Below are positions 11,248-20,929 of a stretch of DNA of 64,000 nucleotides, in pieces. Below the pieces are notes generated by a model, which was not told the origin of the DNA, made no database searches, and saw nothing but the letters and a program-made list of their open reading frames with translations. The DNA lies in assembly GCF_033958435.1 (NCBI RefSeq), contig NC_134137.1, forward strand, positions 251,456,501-251,520,500, given 5' to 3'. The position numbers and the translations under genes were made by a program. The stretch's first letter is position 1. Each line of letters starts with the position of its first letter. Origin of the DNA: Carettochelys insculpta (Eukaryota; Chordata; Testudines; Carettochelyidae).

Positions 11248-11460
11248 TAGATGTGCAGGACAATGAGCTTTTGATGCCGTGGCTGATGTGGTTAGGTCCT
11301 ATAATGGTGCCACTAGGGTAGATGTGTGGGCAGAGCTAGCAGCAGGGTTTGTTGCGTGATAGTGTTTGGGATAGTGTTTGTGTTGTGGGGTGTGTGGCTG
11401 CTGGTGAGTATGTGAGGTTGGGAGGTTGTCTGTAACTATCTGTTTCTTTTTCTTTCACTT

Positions 11461-11774
11461 CATGCATTAAAGTTATTGTAAAAAATTGACCTGGTACATA
11501 GGTTAAGAGAAAAGTGTGTCATACTTGGATTACTGGAGATTAAAATGTATTGCTTAAGAAGTCACACAATACATACAATACATAATCAGCATTGACCCAG
11601 ATTTAGGTGTGCAAGTTTAGCAGTTTACAGTAGGTATTAGAGAACAGGTATTTGGGTATATCACTCATGGGAAGTTTTACAGAGAGTTAGTTGTGGAAAG
11701 CAGATGTTAGTAAGTGGGGATTGTCCATCAGTATTTGGGGAGACTGTCTATTGGAGAATACAGTCTGCCATGGA
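11461..11774. other. No gene seen
   Basis: AT-rich unique-looking sequence between the Penelope-like block and the R2-like remnant. I see no feature in it. Confidence 0.4.
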
Positions 11775-12250
11775 AACATATGGGCTACCTCCCTGACTTC
11801 ATCCTCATCAACGGTCCTGTTTCTCCCTCTTAGTACTGTCAATGTTTGGTGATGTTTTCCATGTAAATGTCTCTTGACAACCTGATGGCTTCTGACATCA
11901 TGAGCTGCTGCATCAGTTGAGCAGTAGTGTCAACCAACTCCACACGCTTTCAACACTGAGGGATCCCAGGGCACTGAGGTCTCTGATGATGAAGACATGG
12001 GTTTACATGCCATCGTTCCAAGCTCTCAGGGTGTCGGCCAGAGAAAGGCATAATTCTTTCTTCTGAGATTGGACATTATGGAAGGCGGGGGTCCTGTTCG
12101 TAAAGGTCACCATGATGTCTATCACTATGGTCTTCCTCTGCTCCTCACTGGTGACAACAGTGTCCAGGCATAGCTGGCTGTCCATTCATGGGATGGCAGA
12201 ATTGATGGAAACCTTCCCCAGGGATGGCGGGTTGGCTCTGATGAGGTGAT
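11775..12250 (-). pseudogene. R2-like/other LINE C-terminal remnant
   Basis: The minus strand encodes VTSEEQRKTIVIDIMVTF (12161-12080), then SLADTLRA (12040-12015). In shifted frames below come a VPWDPSVLKACGVG-like and a DAAAHDV-like segment. This order (a beta-strand, a KTIVID-VT-F strand, an LADTLRA helix, then WDP..VL..CG.G) matches the C-terminal endonuclease-side region of restriction-like-endonuclease LINEs such as R2. The frame breaks repeatedly. A second fragment of the same region lies at 15015-15115. Confidence 0.5.
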
Positions 12251-12254
12251 TGTG

Positions 12255-12590
12255 AATGACACTGTGGTACAGCTGTCAGGCTGGTCCATATCATTTATGT
12301 TTGAACATTGACACCAATGGGATTCTCCTCCACTGGGAGGCATTCTTCTGGTGCAGGGAATCACCTTGAAAAAGCTTATCATTATCAGCGCTCCTCATGA
12401 CCTAATGCCCTAAATGCTTTAACTGGCACTCTGTCCAATGCCACTGCCTTTCCCCATTTCATCATCCTTACACAGCTGTCTGTCTCCACCACTGTAACAG
12501 GTCTTGTGAGGGTGTTGCTTGTATATACAGCCCTCAACAATTTCTTTGCATTCTCAACACTAGCAGTTTCTCCTAAAACTGCTGTCATCT
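12255..12590 (-). pseudogene. RTE-like LINE reverse transcriptase N-terminal fragment
   Basis: Minus-strand frames give KWGKAVALDRVPVKAFRALG (12490-12400), a good match to the K-GKA-G-D-IPVE-(W/F)-LG block that opens the RT of RTE/BovB-type LINEs. A shifted frame then gives a CTRRMPP-type piece, corresponding to the conserved R-P-W block. It is a remnant with frameshifts. With the endonuclease-like fragment at 13390-13810 on the same strand it probably formed one LINE. Confidence 0.55.
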
Positions 12591-13389
12591 CCTAATGGTT
12601 TCCATCATCTTCCCTCAGCACTTTTCTGTTTTCATCATTGACGCATCTCATCTTCTGTGCTTCATTGCTTACTTGTTAGTTTACATATTCCTTTCCCTTC
12701 TTTCTTTGCTAGTAGTCCTGCATATAAAACGCTTTAAATGTCTGATCTTTAACATCCACATCCAGTTTTGGTTTCTTTACCTCATAAATTTCCACAGCTC
12801 TTACTTTCTGCCACGTGTGAACCTTTTCTACTCCTTTACTGCCTTCTGCTCATTATGGGCTACCATCATGTATCCTGGCCATGAAGTTTCCCTCCAGTTA
12901 TTTTGCCAAAGGCAGCTATATTTAGATATTTTCCCCAAAACCTGACTGGTATCGTCACTGGGACTACTCTTGCATGTGAGCGCTCCTCCCTATTTGTGGA
13001 AGAGATGTACTGGCAGCTATAGTCCCATGGACTCTGACTAACTAAGAGCATTACTATACATCCAGCACCACAGCAGCACAATGGCAGTGGCTGTCTGGCA
13101 CAGGAGTTCTCTGCCAACAGGCATGAGCTATCCTTTCAGGCTAATAAAACCACCCCCAGTAGTGTCACAATTGTGTCAGCGTGAGACATTCTCCTGTCTG
13201 CATGGCACTGCGCACACTAATTTTTAGGTTGCTGTAACTTATGTCGCTTGTTGGGGGGTGGGGTGGAATAATCACACCTCTGTGTGACATATTTTATGCC
13301 AATGTAAGCGGTAGTGTAGACACAACCTAAACTATCCTCACCAGCTTCGATTCTGGTTCCAAAGCTGGTTCTCCATGATACTTTTTGCA
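12591..13389. other. No gene seen; possible MITE end near 13329
   Basis: There is no coding feature. A right-end-like sequence gtgtagacacaacc (about 13314-13327) and a weaker left partner near 13227 suggest an old MITE of about 100 bp inside the LINE. The remainder looks unremarkable. Confidence 0.3.
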
Positions 13390-14110
13390 GCCCTCGCCAG
13401 GTCTCTCACTTGTCCGTTGAGCTGTGATCTGATAGTCAAGTGCTCAGCTTGTGGTTCATCACTCATCCGTTGGCCCAGTGCCATCTAGAATTTCTCCTCC
13501 TCAGTAGTCCCACCAGTCTGCAGTATGCATCTGCACATAACAGCTGTTCTCTGCCTGTTGCTATTCTTTCATCAGCCAATCGCTCTGCCCTTGGAAGGCC
13601 CCTATCTGATTGTATCATTCTCCTGCTACAGTGTTCCTAGTTGCTATTAAGCCACAATACGTTATACTGTAACCTCCACAGTGTTCATGGACTTTGATCC
13701 CCCTCCATTTTGGTCTCTTGTATGAAAGCAATTTGTCTCTTCAACATTTTGGCTGCTTCTCTTGATTTCCCAGTCCATGTCCCCACATTCAGGAAAGCCA
13801 AACTCAAAGCCTGGGCTCACCTCTATAGCCACATGCATCAAGAATCCAGTGGCCTTTTCCCATTTGCAGCTGTCAGGTGAAGTGGTCGCATGGCACTTCT
13901 GGGAGACACCCTAGCATTGTACTGATCGATTCCCTGCAGATGAAGCGCCCTAGAGCCAGATGTTCTTGGTTTGAAATCAGAGACCCTTCTCCAAGACAGA
14001 TTGTGTATGGTGGCCAAGAAGCTCCATCTGCCTGGAGAAATCTCTGCTGCCAAACTGTCCCAACCCCACTTCAAGTTAAGAACACCACCACTACAGGAAG
14101 GCAAGTGGCT
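13390..14110 (-). pseudogene. RTE-like LINE 5' region and endonuclease fragment
   Basis: Reading the minus strand from 13805, the segment LNVGTWTGKSREAAKMLKRQ followed by IAFIQETKMEGD matches the N-terminus of the AP endonuclease of RTE-type LINEs (the strand with the metal-binding Asn, and the catalytic Glu in the QETK motif). Upstream (14104-13840) a decayed, translatable stretch could be the element's 5' region. Below 13690 the frame is lost. It lies on the same strand as the RT fragment at 12255-12590. Confidence 0.55.
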
Positions 14111-14223
14111 CAGCTGTTAGAGGCAATATATTGCTATCCCTTTCCATAAATAATCTCCATTTTTCATAAGTATTCTCATCTCAAGGGTGATCTTGCCTAT
14201 TTCCACCCCTGCTGCCACACAGA

Positions 14224-14933
14224 GGCTACGTCTACACGTGCACCCAACTTCGAAATAGCTTATTTCGATGTTGCGACATCGAAATAGGCTATTTCGATGA
14301 ATAACGTCTACACGTCCTCCAGGGCTGGCAACGTCGATGTTCAACTTCGACGTTGCTCAGCCCAACATCGAAATAGGCACAGCGAGGGAACGTCTACACG
14401 CCAAAGTAGCACACATCGAAATAAGGGAGCCAGGCACAGCTGCAGACAGGGTCACGGGGCGGACTCAACAGCAAGTCGCTCCCTTAAAGGGCCCCTCCCA
14501 GACACACTTTCATTAAACAGTGCAAGATACACAAAGCCAACAACTAGTTGCAGACCCTGTATATGCAGCACGGACCCCCAGCTGCAGCAGCAGCAGCCAG
14601 AAGCCCTGGGCTAAGGGCTGCTGCCCACGGTGACCACAGAGCCCCGCAAGGGCTGGAGAGAGAGTATCTCTCAACCCCCCAGCTGATGGCCGCCATGGAG
14701 GACCCCACTATTTCGATGTTGCGGGACGCGGATCGTCTACACGTCCCTACTTCGATGTTGAACGTCGAAGTAGGGCGCTATTCCCATCCGCTCATGGGGT
14801 TAGCGACTTCGACGTCTCGCCACCTAACGTCGATTTCAACTTCGAAATAGCGCCCAACACGTGTAGACGTGACGGGCGCTATTTCGAAGTTACTGCTGCT
14901 ACTTCAAAGTAGCGTGCACGTGTAGACGCAGCC
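14224..14933 (+). mobile_element. Young Harbinger MITE, 710 bp
   Basis: It is flanked by an exact AGA duplication (14221-14223 and 14934-14936). It begins ggctacgtctacacgtgcac and ends gtgcacgtgtagacgcagcc. It has the same orientation as the full-length element at 22411. The middle (about 14530-14660) keeps a degenerate copy of the transposase start region: the codons after the lost ATG still run ccc-cag-ctg-cag-cag-cag. It then jumps to the right-end module. It is clearly an internal-deletion derivative. Confidence 0.92.
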
Positions 14934-15014
14934 AGAGACTGGTTTCTGACCTCTGCCTGATCTCTCGTTCCTTTCTCCAATGCACAAAACTTTGCCTGTG
15001 CAGATGCAGCCCCA

Positions 15015-15115
15015 GACCTTTCATTCTGACATCATGAGCTGCTGCATCAGTTGACTGCAGGGTCAACCAACTCCACATGCTCTCAACACTGAGAGATCCC
15101 AGGGCACCTTTTAAA
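15015..15115 (-). pseudogene. Second fragment of the R2-like C-terminal remnant
   Basis: About 90 bp (ctgacatcatgagctgctgc onward) are nearly identical to 11888-11980. In translation they cover the DAAAHDV and VLRACGVG-like parts. It is probably a piece of the same LINE family, separated from the first by the RTE remnant and the MITE. Confidence 0.55.
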
Positions 15116-16827
15116 GCGGAAGGTCCTGAATGCAGAAATAAAATATTCTAGAGCTTTTGCAAATGTAAACCTATTCCCTGGTCTCCTTTATCTACACCCC
15201 CAGCTCTCTCCCAGCCCATGACATTTCACAGCAGCCCTGTAAGACAGCCAACACCCAAGGAATTCCAGGCAGAGATACGTGCAGGGAGATAACACTGTCA
15301 AAAACTTATGTGACTGACAACAAATGTGTGAAGGCCCAGAAGTTTTGCGGGCTTTGAGAGAGTGAGATTGCCACAAAGAAACAGAAGAAACAACAGGTTT
15401 CTGGGGAGCTGAATATATTAAAGGACTCCTGAGCTGTTTTTCTCATACCATAGTGAGACAGAAGGAGAGAAAGGCTGGTGGTCACAGGAGCAAGAGAACA
15501 CATAGAGCAAAGGGGCATCATTAGGATGTCCACATTGCTAAACCTCAGATGCAGGGATGACTGGGTAGTGAATTAGGGACAGGAAAGGTAAAACCCAGGG
15601 GAACAGTCAAGAATCCACACTGTAAGGGAAATAAGTTATTGGGGTTCTGTTCATCACCCGTGGTGTGATTTTGGTTGTGCATACCGTGAATGTGGCTGGC
15701 ACCTCAGGACAGAGGACTTGGTTCAGATTTCCGAGGCTTAACCCCACTCCCATACTCACAGTGACCACTTCACTGGTCTGTGCCTCAGTGTGTCCATCCA
15801 TAAAATGGGCAGTGCTTGTCATACCTGTAGCTGAGCACTCCATTCGCCACTCACTAGTCATGCTGTAAGAGGATCCAGACACTGAATTACTGTGGATTTA
15901 AACTTCAGAATATGAAACCAAGCCCAGCTTTTGCCCCTGGCTGGGACCTCTAAATATTTACAGGATACAGCTCTGTCTAGCACCCATTCCTGGCAGTGGA
16001 GGCCTCAGGTCAGATCAGGACTTGAACTTGGTGGTTGGCTATAGCATCCAAAGTTCCTGGAACATTGATTGAGTTCAAACTCAGATTTGTTTTCAAACTT
16101 TTCAGCACATCTCTAGCTTTGTATTATTTTTATGCCATTATAGTACAAGAAAAAAACAAGTTACAGTTTAGGTACGCCGACCTCTACCCCCCATGAAACA
16201 CATTCACTTATCTAGAAACTGAAAAATATGTATCTATACCTCTAAATGTAGTTTTTCCACAGAGTTTGGCTATCCAAAAAGCAGTGCCACAAATTAAAGT
16301 GGTGATATGTGAAGGAAAATACAATCATCTCAAGTTTTAAATTGGTCTCTAACACTTGTCTCTGCATGCATGTGTAGTAGAGAACTGCGCAGCCTGCTGT
16401 TCAACAGGGCTTATTTAATCCATCTCCCATGGGACCTGGACAGGTTCCAGTGGGCATATTATTCTTGCTTGAATCATGGCCCTGCTTTTATTAGTAAGGG
16501 AGCCAGACTGTGCTGTCTTGCTTTGCTGAGGACATTTATTCAACACACAGGCTCATTTACCTCCGTGGTACTCCTTATGGAACAAGGTACTCATTAGTAT
16601 TGGTAAATGTCATACCATGTCCCAAGGAAAGAAGTCTTCTGTCCCTTATGTTTATTGCTCTGTGTGTGTGTGTGTGTGTAGGATGACATTATGAAGAAGA
16701 AGATTTATAAGTCATCAATTTTTAAACATGCATTACCCCACGGCTTCAAAATGAATGAAAACACATTTCTTCACAGAATAAAGTAAAGGCTGTGTATGCA
16801 GTCACATACAGATGTGTGTCTTTAAAG
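15116..16827. other. No gene seen; a CORE/MIR-like SINE remnant and a GT microsatellite
   Basis: There is no exon. Positions 15700-15850 contain a ctgtgcctcagtgtgtccat / ataaaatgggcag stretch that resembles the 3' half of MIR/CORE-SINEs. A (GT)n run lies at 16662-16679. The rest is unremarkable. Confidence 0.4.
16662..16679. repeat. (GT)n microsatellite
   Basis: About nine uninterrupted GT units. Confidence 0.9.
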
Positions 16828-16975
16828 TGTCTCTGGGGTAGCTGTGTTAGTCTGTAGCTTCACAAAAAACAAGCAGTCATGTTAATTTTTACGGTGCTAC
16901 AATTTTATTTATTTGGCAATGAGCTTTCATGGGCAAGATTACAGATATTTACTTGTTCTCAAATATCCATTAAAT
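16828..16975 (-). repeat. Penelope-derived short repeat, minus strand
   Basis: It begins ggtagctgtgttagtctgtag, then aacaagcagtcatg and ggtgctac, then the gagctttcatgggcaag segment (the reverse of the cccacgaaagct core). It is the same repeat found at the 3' end of the Penelope-like element at 9168-9290, but decayed. The ribozyme-like stem is weak here. Confidence 0.6.
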
Positions 16976-17837
16976 CAATGTGTCTGCTGGACAGAACATC
17001 TAAACAAGTCACCCTACTTCAAATTAATGTAAACTGGTCAGGAAACAAGCAAAGATGAAAATCAAAATACAAGCGTGTTCCCTTAATCATCAGAGAACTC
17101 TTCTGCTTTCCACAGTGCATACATTTCTGATCTTTCCCAGCAGAACAAAGTAAAAAGAGTCCATGAAAGGCACAGAAAAGTCATATCTAGAAAGATGCTG
17201 CTGCGCTAGTCAAAAGAGAATAGACTGACGTAACCACATTTTAGTCATTATGACATTACCGCAGGAACACCTATACTACCCCAGTCATTGTGCCAAGATA
17301 GAGGCAGACATGACCCCTCCCAATAAAATGCTTACAATTTGAGGTCCAATTTTGCAATTCAGTCCCATGGGCAATCAGGCAGGAACCCACCTACTTTGAT
17401 GAGGTTCTGCTTGGATAAAAGATCCTGCCAGTGTGGGTCTTGGTGCAGAACTAGGGCTCACAAAAATATTCCCAAGCAAAGTGCATTGGATAAGAGTAAA
17501 GCACAGAATCATGTTTTTGGTTTTAATATTAAAAAACAGCTGTCAACTGCAAGCTGGTTGGCTGATGCTTTTTTCACTCCATGGAACATGTCAACAAAAA
17601 CAATGTCCATTTTACTGACATTCACTGGAAAATGTTGGCTTTGATGAAAACAATGATAAATGAGTTTTCCCCCACCCCCCAGAACAAATACTGTTTTTTA
17701 GGGAGTAAAAACTGTCAAAATGCAAACAAATGTTAGGTGAAAGCTGAAAATTTCCAGGCCAACTTTTCTGGCACTTTGGTTTCTAATGAAGAAATCATTT
17801 CCCCACCCAAAGAAGGCAAACAGAGTCCATGAAGACT
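16976..17837. other. No gene seen
   Basis: AT-rich sequence. Positions 17520-17760 belong to the same T/A-rich dispersed repeat as 4490-4790. No coding potential is seen. Confidence 0.4.
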
Positions 17838-18040
17838 TTCAAAAGCAACGAGGGGTCTTGTGGCACCTGATAGACTCTCAGAAACGTAGACTCTCAGAAA
17901 GGTGCACCTGCATCTGACGAAGTGGGTCTTTGCCCACGAAAGCTTACGCTCATACATTTCTGAGAGTCTAAAAGGTGCTACAGGACCCCTCGTTGCTTTT
18001 GCAGATCCAGACTAACATGGCTACCCCTCTGATACTTGAA
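17838..18040 (+). repeat. Penelope-derived repeat with an inverted partial second copy
   Basis: The right part (17905-18040) is a plus-strand copy ending gactaacatggctacccctc. The left part (17843-17885: gcaacgaggggtcttgtggc, then tagactctcag) is the reverse complement of ctgagagtcta...gacccctcgttgc at 17960-17998. The unit therefore forms a hairpin centred near 17920. Confidence 0.75.
17909..17956 (+). ncRNA. Hammerhead-ribozyme-like motif in the Penelope-derived repeat
   Basis: It reads CTGACGA (17914-17920), then a 5-bp stem GTGGG/CCCAC (17922-17926 and 17933-17937) closed by tctttg, then GAAA (17938-17941), then gc-ttac-gc and TC (17942-17951). This is the order of the hammerhead core CUGANGA - stem II - GAAA - stem III - UH. 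The flanks tgcat (17909-17913) and ataca (17952-17956) can pair at four of five positions as stem I. Hammerheads are known in Penelope-like elements. Activity is inferred, not shown. Confidence 0.6.
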
Positions 18041-20504
18041 GACTTTGTGAAAACCCCGTTTTCAATAAAATGAGTTTGAACAGAACATTTTCAACCTGCT
18101 CTTCTCTCCATTGATTGTCATCCAGTCTTCCCTTTGTCTTTTTGTGATGGGTGTCAGACCAGGAAATATTAGCAGTCTCTTTTTCCATGGCTAGTGGTTC
18201 CTTCCCTCAGGTCAGTGGAGTCATTACTATCAAACAGTCTGCATCCCCTGAATATGAAAGAATTGCTGGAGCTCTTGTGCCACCATTTGGCTGTCCTTGC
18301 ATTCCTCTGGTCCATGCTGAGCAGCAATGATCTGGGTAAATAGGATCTTCTTTCAGATCCATCTCCAGTGGCTTAAGCATGAGGTCATGGGATCACATTC
18401 TGCATAAACTTGGAGATAACTAAACCTGAAGAGATGCCAGCAGGGTTAATCTAAACTTACAATCTTTTTAAAAGAGTTGAAGCTGACCAATGTTTCCTCT
18501 AATTTTTTCTATTGATGTGTGGAATAAATTTTGTTGTGCACTGACATATGTGGGGGTGTGCACCACCAGAAGAAACACAAGCTGCTGGCTGTAGGTGCTC
18601 CACTGTTCAGGTGGGCTGCATTTGAATCTCTCCTGAGTAGCCACCAGAACCTTCCTATCCATAGGATAAAGTGGGACAGCTGCCCCAGCCCCAATGTTTT
18701 TGGGGGCCCCACAGCAGCTGCCTGAGTGATCCTATGGACATGAGGGGGGGCGTGTACATGGTGGAGGGTGTAGGTGGCAGGGGCAGGCAACAGCAGCAGC
18801 AAGGGGGTCGCCCTCTTCCACCCCCTCCAGCATTTACCACGTGGCACGAGTAGCAGTCTGCTCTGCTCTGCCGCAGCCTCCCAGCCCGCTGACCCCACTT
18901 CTTCACGCCAGCCGCCTCTGGAAAAGTGGGGCTCAGTGGGCTAGGAGAGTGCAGTGGATTGGAGCTGCCACTTGCACTGTGTGGTAAATGCAGGGTGGGG
19001 AGCTGAGGTGAGGTGACCCCCTGCTGCTGCTGCTGTCTGCCTCTGCGCCCCACTCCAGGTCATCTCCAGCCAGGCTGTGGGGCCTGAAGTGTAGGGGAGG
19101 TTATCTGTATTGTCCTGGCATCTCATCCCCAGGAGTGATCCTAGTTAGCATCAAGTAACTTTAGCTTTGATCTTCCCACCCACCCTTACAAAGAGTGTTG
19201 TACACAATTGTTAAGGACTCTACCGTCTGGATTCTGGCTCCCAGTGTGGCGATTTATGTCTGCCGAGGTGGATACCACCCCTCTTTGGAAACTCCATGTC
19301 GGGACATGCTGAGGAGGAGTGGCTGAAGCATTCTGAACTCCAGCTATTCTGGACTGCAGATGGGGTCATCAGACGGGCCAGTGTGAAAAATCAGCACACC
19401 TTTTGGGGGTGGGGAGGAATATATTTGTGTATATAAGACATAAGAAAAGCCCCTAATATCAGGATACACCTTATAATATTGGGACATCTGGCCACCCTAC
19501 TGCAGCGCACCTCATGGTCAACCCAAAGTAGACTGCCTACTGAAAATTAGAGCTACCCCGAGCAAGGGCAATGGGTATCATAGGCAGGGGAAGGCAATGC
19601 CCTTCCCAAAGTGCCTCACCTGGCACCACCCCTGCTTAGTAGTGCCCCCTGCTGGCTCCCGGCAGCTCTGGGGCTAGCAGCACCATTTTTTTTGGTGGAG
19701 GGGGAGGCCTGGGCAGAGGCCAGTGTGAGTGGGGACCTTGGGCAGGGGGGCAGGACTAGGAGTGCTTGCCTCCCCGAGCCCTGGGGTCACCCACCCCCCA
19801 TGTCCCAGGCTAGACTCTGTGAAGCACTAAGGTCTTTGGTTTGCCTCCCTACCTCCCAAGCTGACTCTTGTCTGCTGCACTTCCTGCACATTGTAGCACA
19901 GAACCAGGTTCTTCATCTTACAATAGTCTGTGATTATTACAGAATACACTTGAGATTTTGTTTGTTTTAAATAAGAGTGCCACCGTAAAAAAATATTGAA
20001 TTAAGAAATAATTACATTCTGTCAAATGTCTCCATGTAACACAGTCACCGCAGGAATTAAACAGAAACTGATGTGTCTACTCACAAACCCCTCCTCCCTG
20101 CACCACAGGGGAAAACAGGAAGCTGGTTGCCAGTGCAAAAGAGGCGATTGCTATGAATGAAAGCAGCCTTAGACTACATTACCTAAACCTACCAACCAGC
20201 TTGTTCCATTTGCTCTTTTTTTCCATGACAGAACTGAAGTGATGGCCCTGAAACAGTTCATAACTATACAGGAGCAAACTGAGATTTTGGTTTGGTGGCT
20301 GAACCCCAAAAAGAGATTGGTTTGTTTAGAATTGCGATTGACTTTTGCTGCTTTTTTCCTTGCCAATATGAAACCCTGACATATCTAAGCAAACTATTTC
20401 AAATGTTGATTTGAATCAATATTTTAATTTAGAAAACATTTCAAAATGAAATGTCAAAACTGGTTGTTACAAAAATGTAGAAACAAAACATTTAGATGAG
20501 GACT
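18041..20504. other. No gene seen
   Basis: There is no exon. GC-rich stretches at about 18660-19080 and 19600-19860 open overlapping low-complexity frames on both strands (Pro/Ser/Gln-rich) with no domain. The block 18500-18640 may be a dispersed repeat. Confidence 0.35.
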
Positions 20505-20910
20505 GTCGATTAATTGCCTTTAACAAACAATTAACTTAAAAATTAATCATGATTAATCAGAATTTTAATTGCACAATTAAATTAGAATATCAATTTAAAC
20601 TTATTAAATATTTTGCATGTTTTTCTACTTTTCCAAATATATTGACTGCAATTATAATACAGAATACGAAGTTTAAAGTGCTCACTTTTTATTATTGTTA
20701 TGGCAAATATTGACACTGTAAAAATGATAAAAGAAATACTATTTTTCAATTCACCTCATATAAGTATCGCGCTGCAACTCTATCACGAATGTGCAACTTA
20801 TTAAATGTAGACTTTTTTTGGTTGCATAACTGTACTCAAAAATAAAAGAGTGTAAGACTTTAGAATCTACAAGTCCACTCAATTCTACTTCTTGTTCAGC
20901 CAATCACTAA
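20505..20910 (+). repeat. AT-rich repeat with a gattaatc motif; second copy at 36204-36385
   Basis: It starts with an attaatcatgattaatcag stretch, followed by a conserved-looking body with tgctcactttttattatt. The reverse complement of 36204-36385 matches its first part block by block (attaaaaataac, ttttcaaatatatt, cagtgctcac). It has no coding capacity and the superfamily is unknown; a nonautonomous DNA transposon is likely. Confidence 0.6.
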
Positions 20911-20929
20911 AGGTGTGTCCAAGAAATTA

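Larger units (their letters stand above)
9305..11400 (-). pseudogene. Penelope-like GIY-YIG endonuclease domain, in three pieces
   Basis: In Penelope-like elements the C-terminal GIY-YIG nuclease nicks the target for insertion. Here the Cys-containing upstream linker is at about 11400-11250, the strand that starts the nuclease core is at 10537-10499, and the remainder is at 9678-9305. The remainder includes a basic INGHK segment, KNDTIQKPGREYYNLPGHTV and a KVAILKQKI helix. In-frame stops follow KQKI and occur again further on. The pieces are separated by unrelated DNA transposons, so no product is possible. Confidence 0.68.
9168..11460 (-). mobile_element. Penelope-like element fragment (minus strand), interrupted twice
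   Basis: Three minus-strand blocks (11460-11248, 10537-10499 and 9680-9168) read as one Penelope-like retroelement once two later insertions are discounted. The upper block encodes a Cys-rich stretch ending in an SC-S motif, the middle block NVIY-type sequence, and the lower block the GIY-YIG-type tail with INGHK and LPGHTVTGLKVAIL. Below the stop and an A/T-rich run (9295-9315) lies the short hammerhead-like repeat (9168-9290) that recurs alone elsewhere in the window. Assignment rests on GIY-YIG motif order. Confidence 0.72.

Noticed and set aside
14300..14880. A CRISPR-like array of regular repeats
   Set aside because: The repeated cgtctacacg and ttcgaa motifs are irregularly spaced, occur in both orientations and lie inside a transposon end.
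18509..19126. Long overlapping frames with polyGln/polyPro
   Set aside because: Low-complexity GC-rich sequence; frames exist on both strands and have no recognisable protein family.
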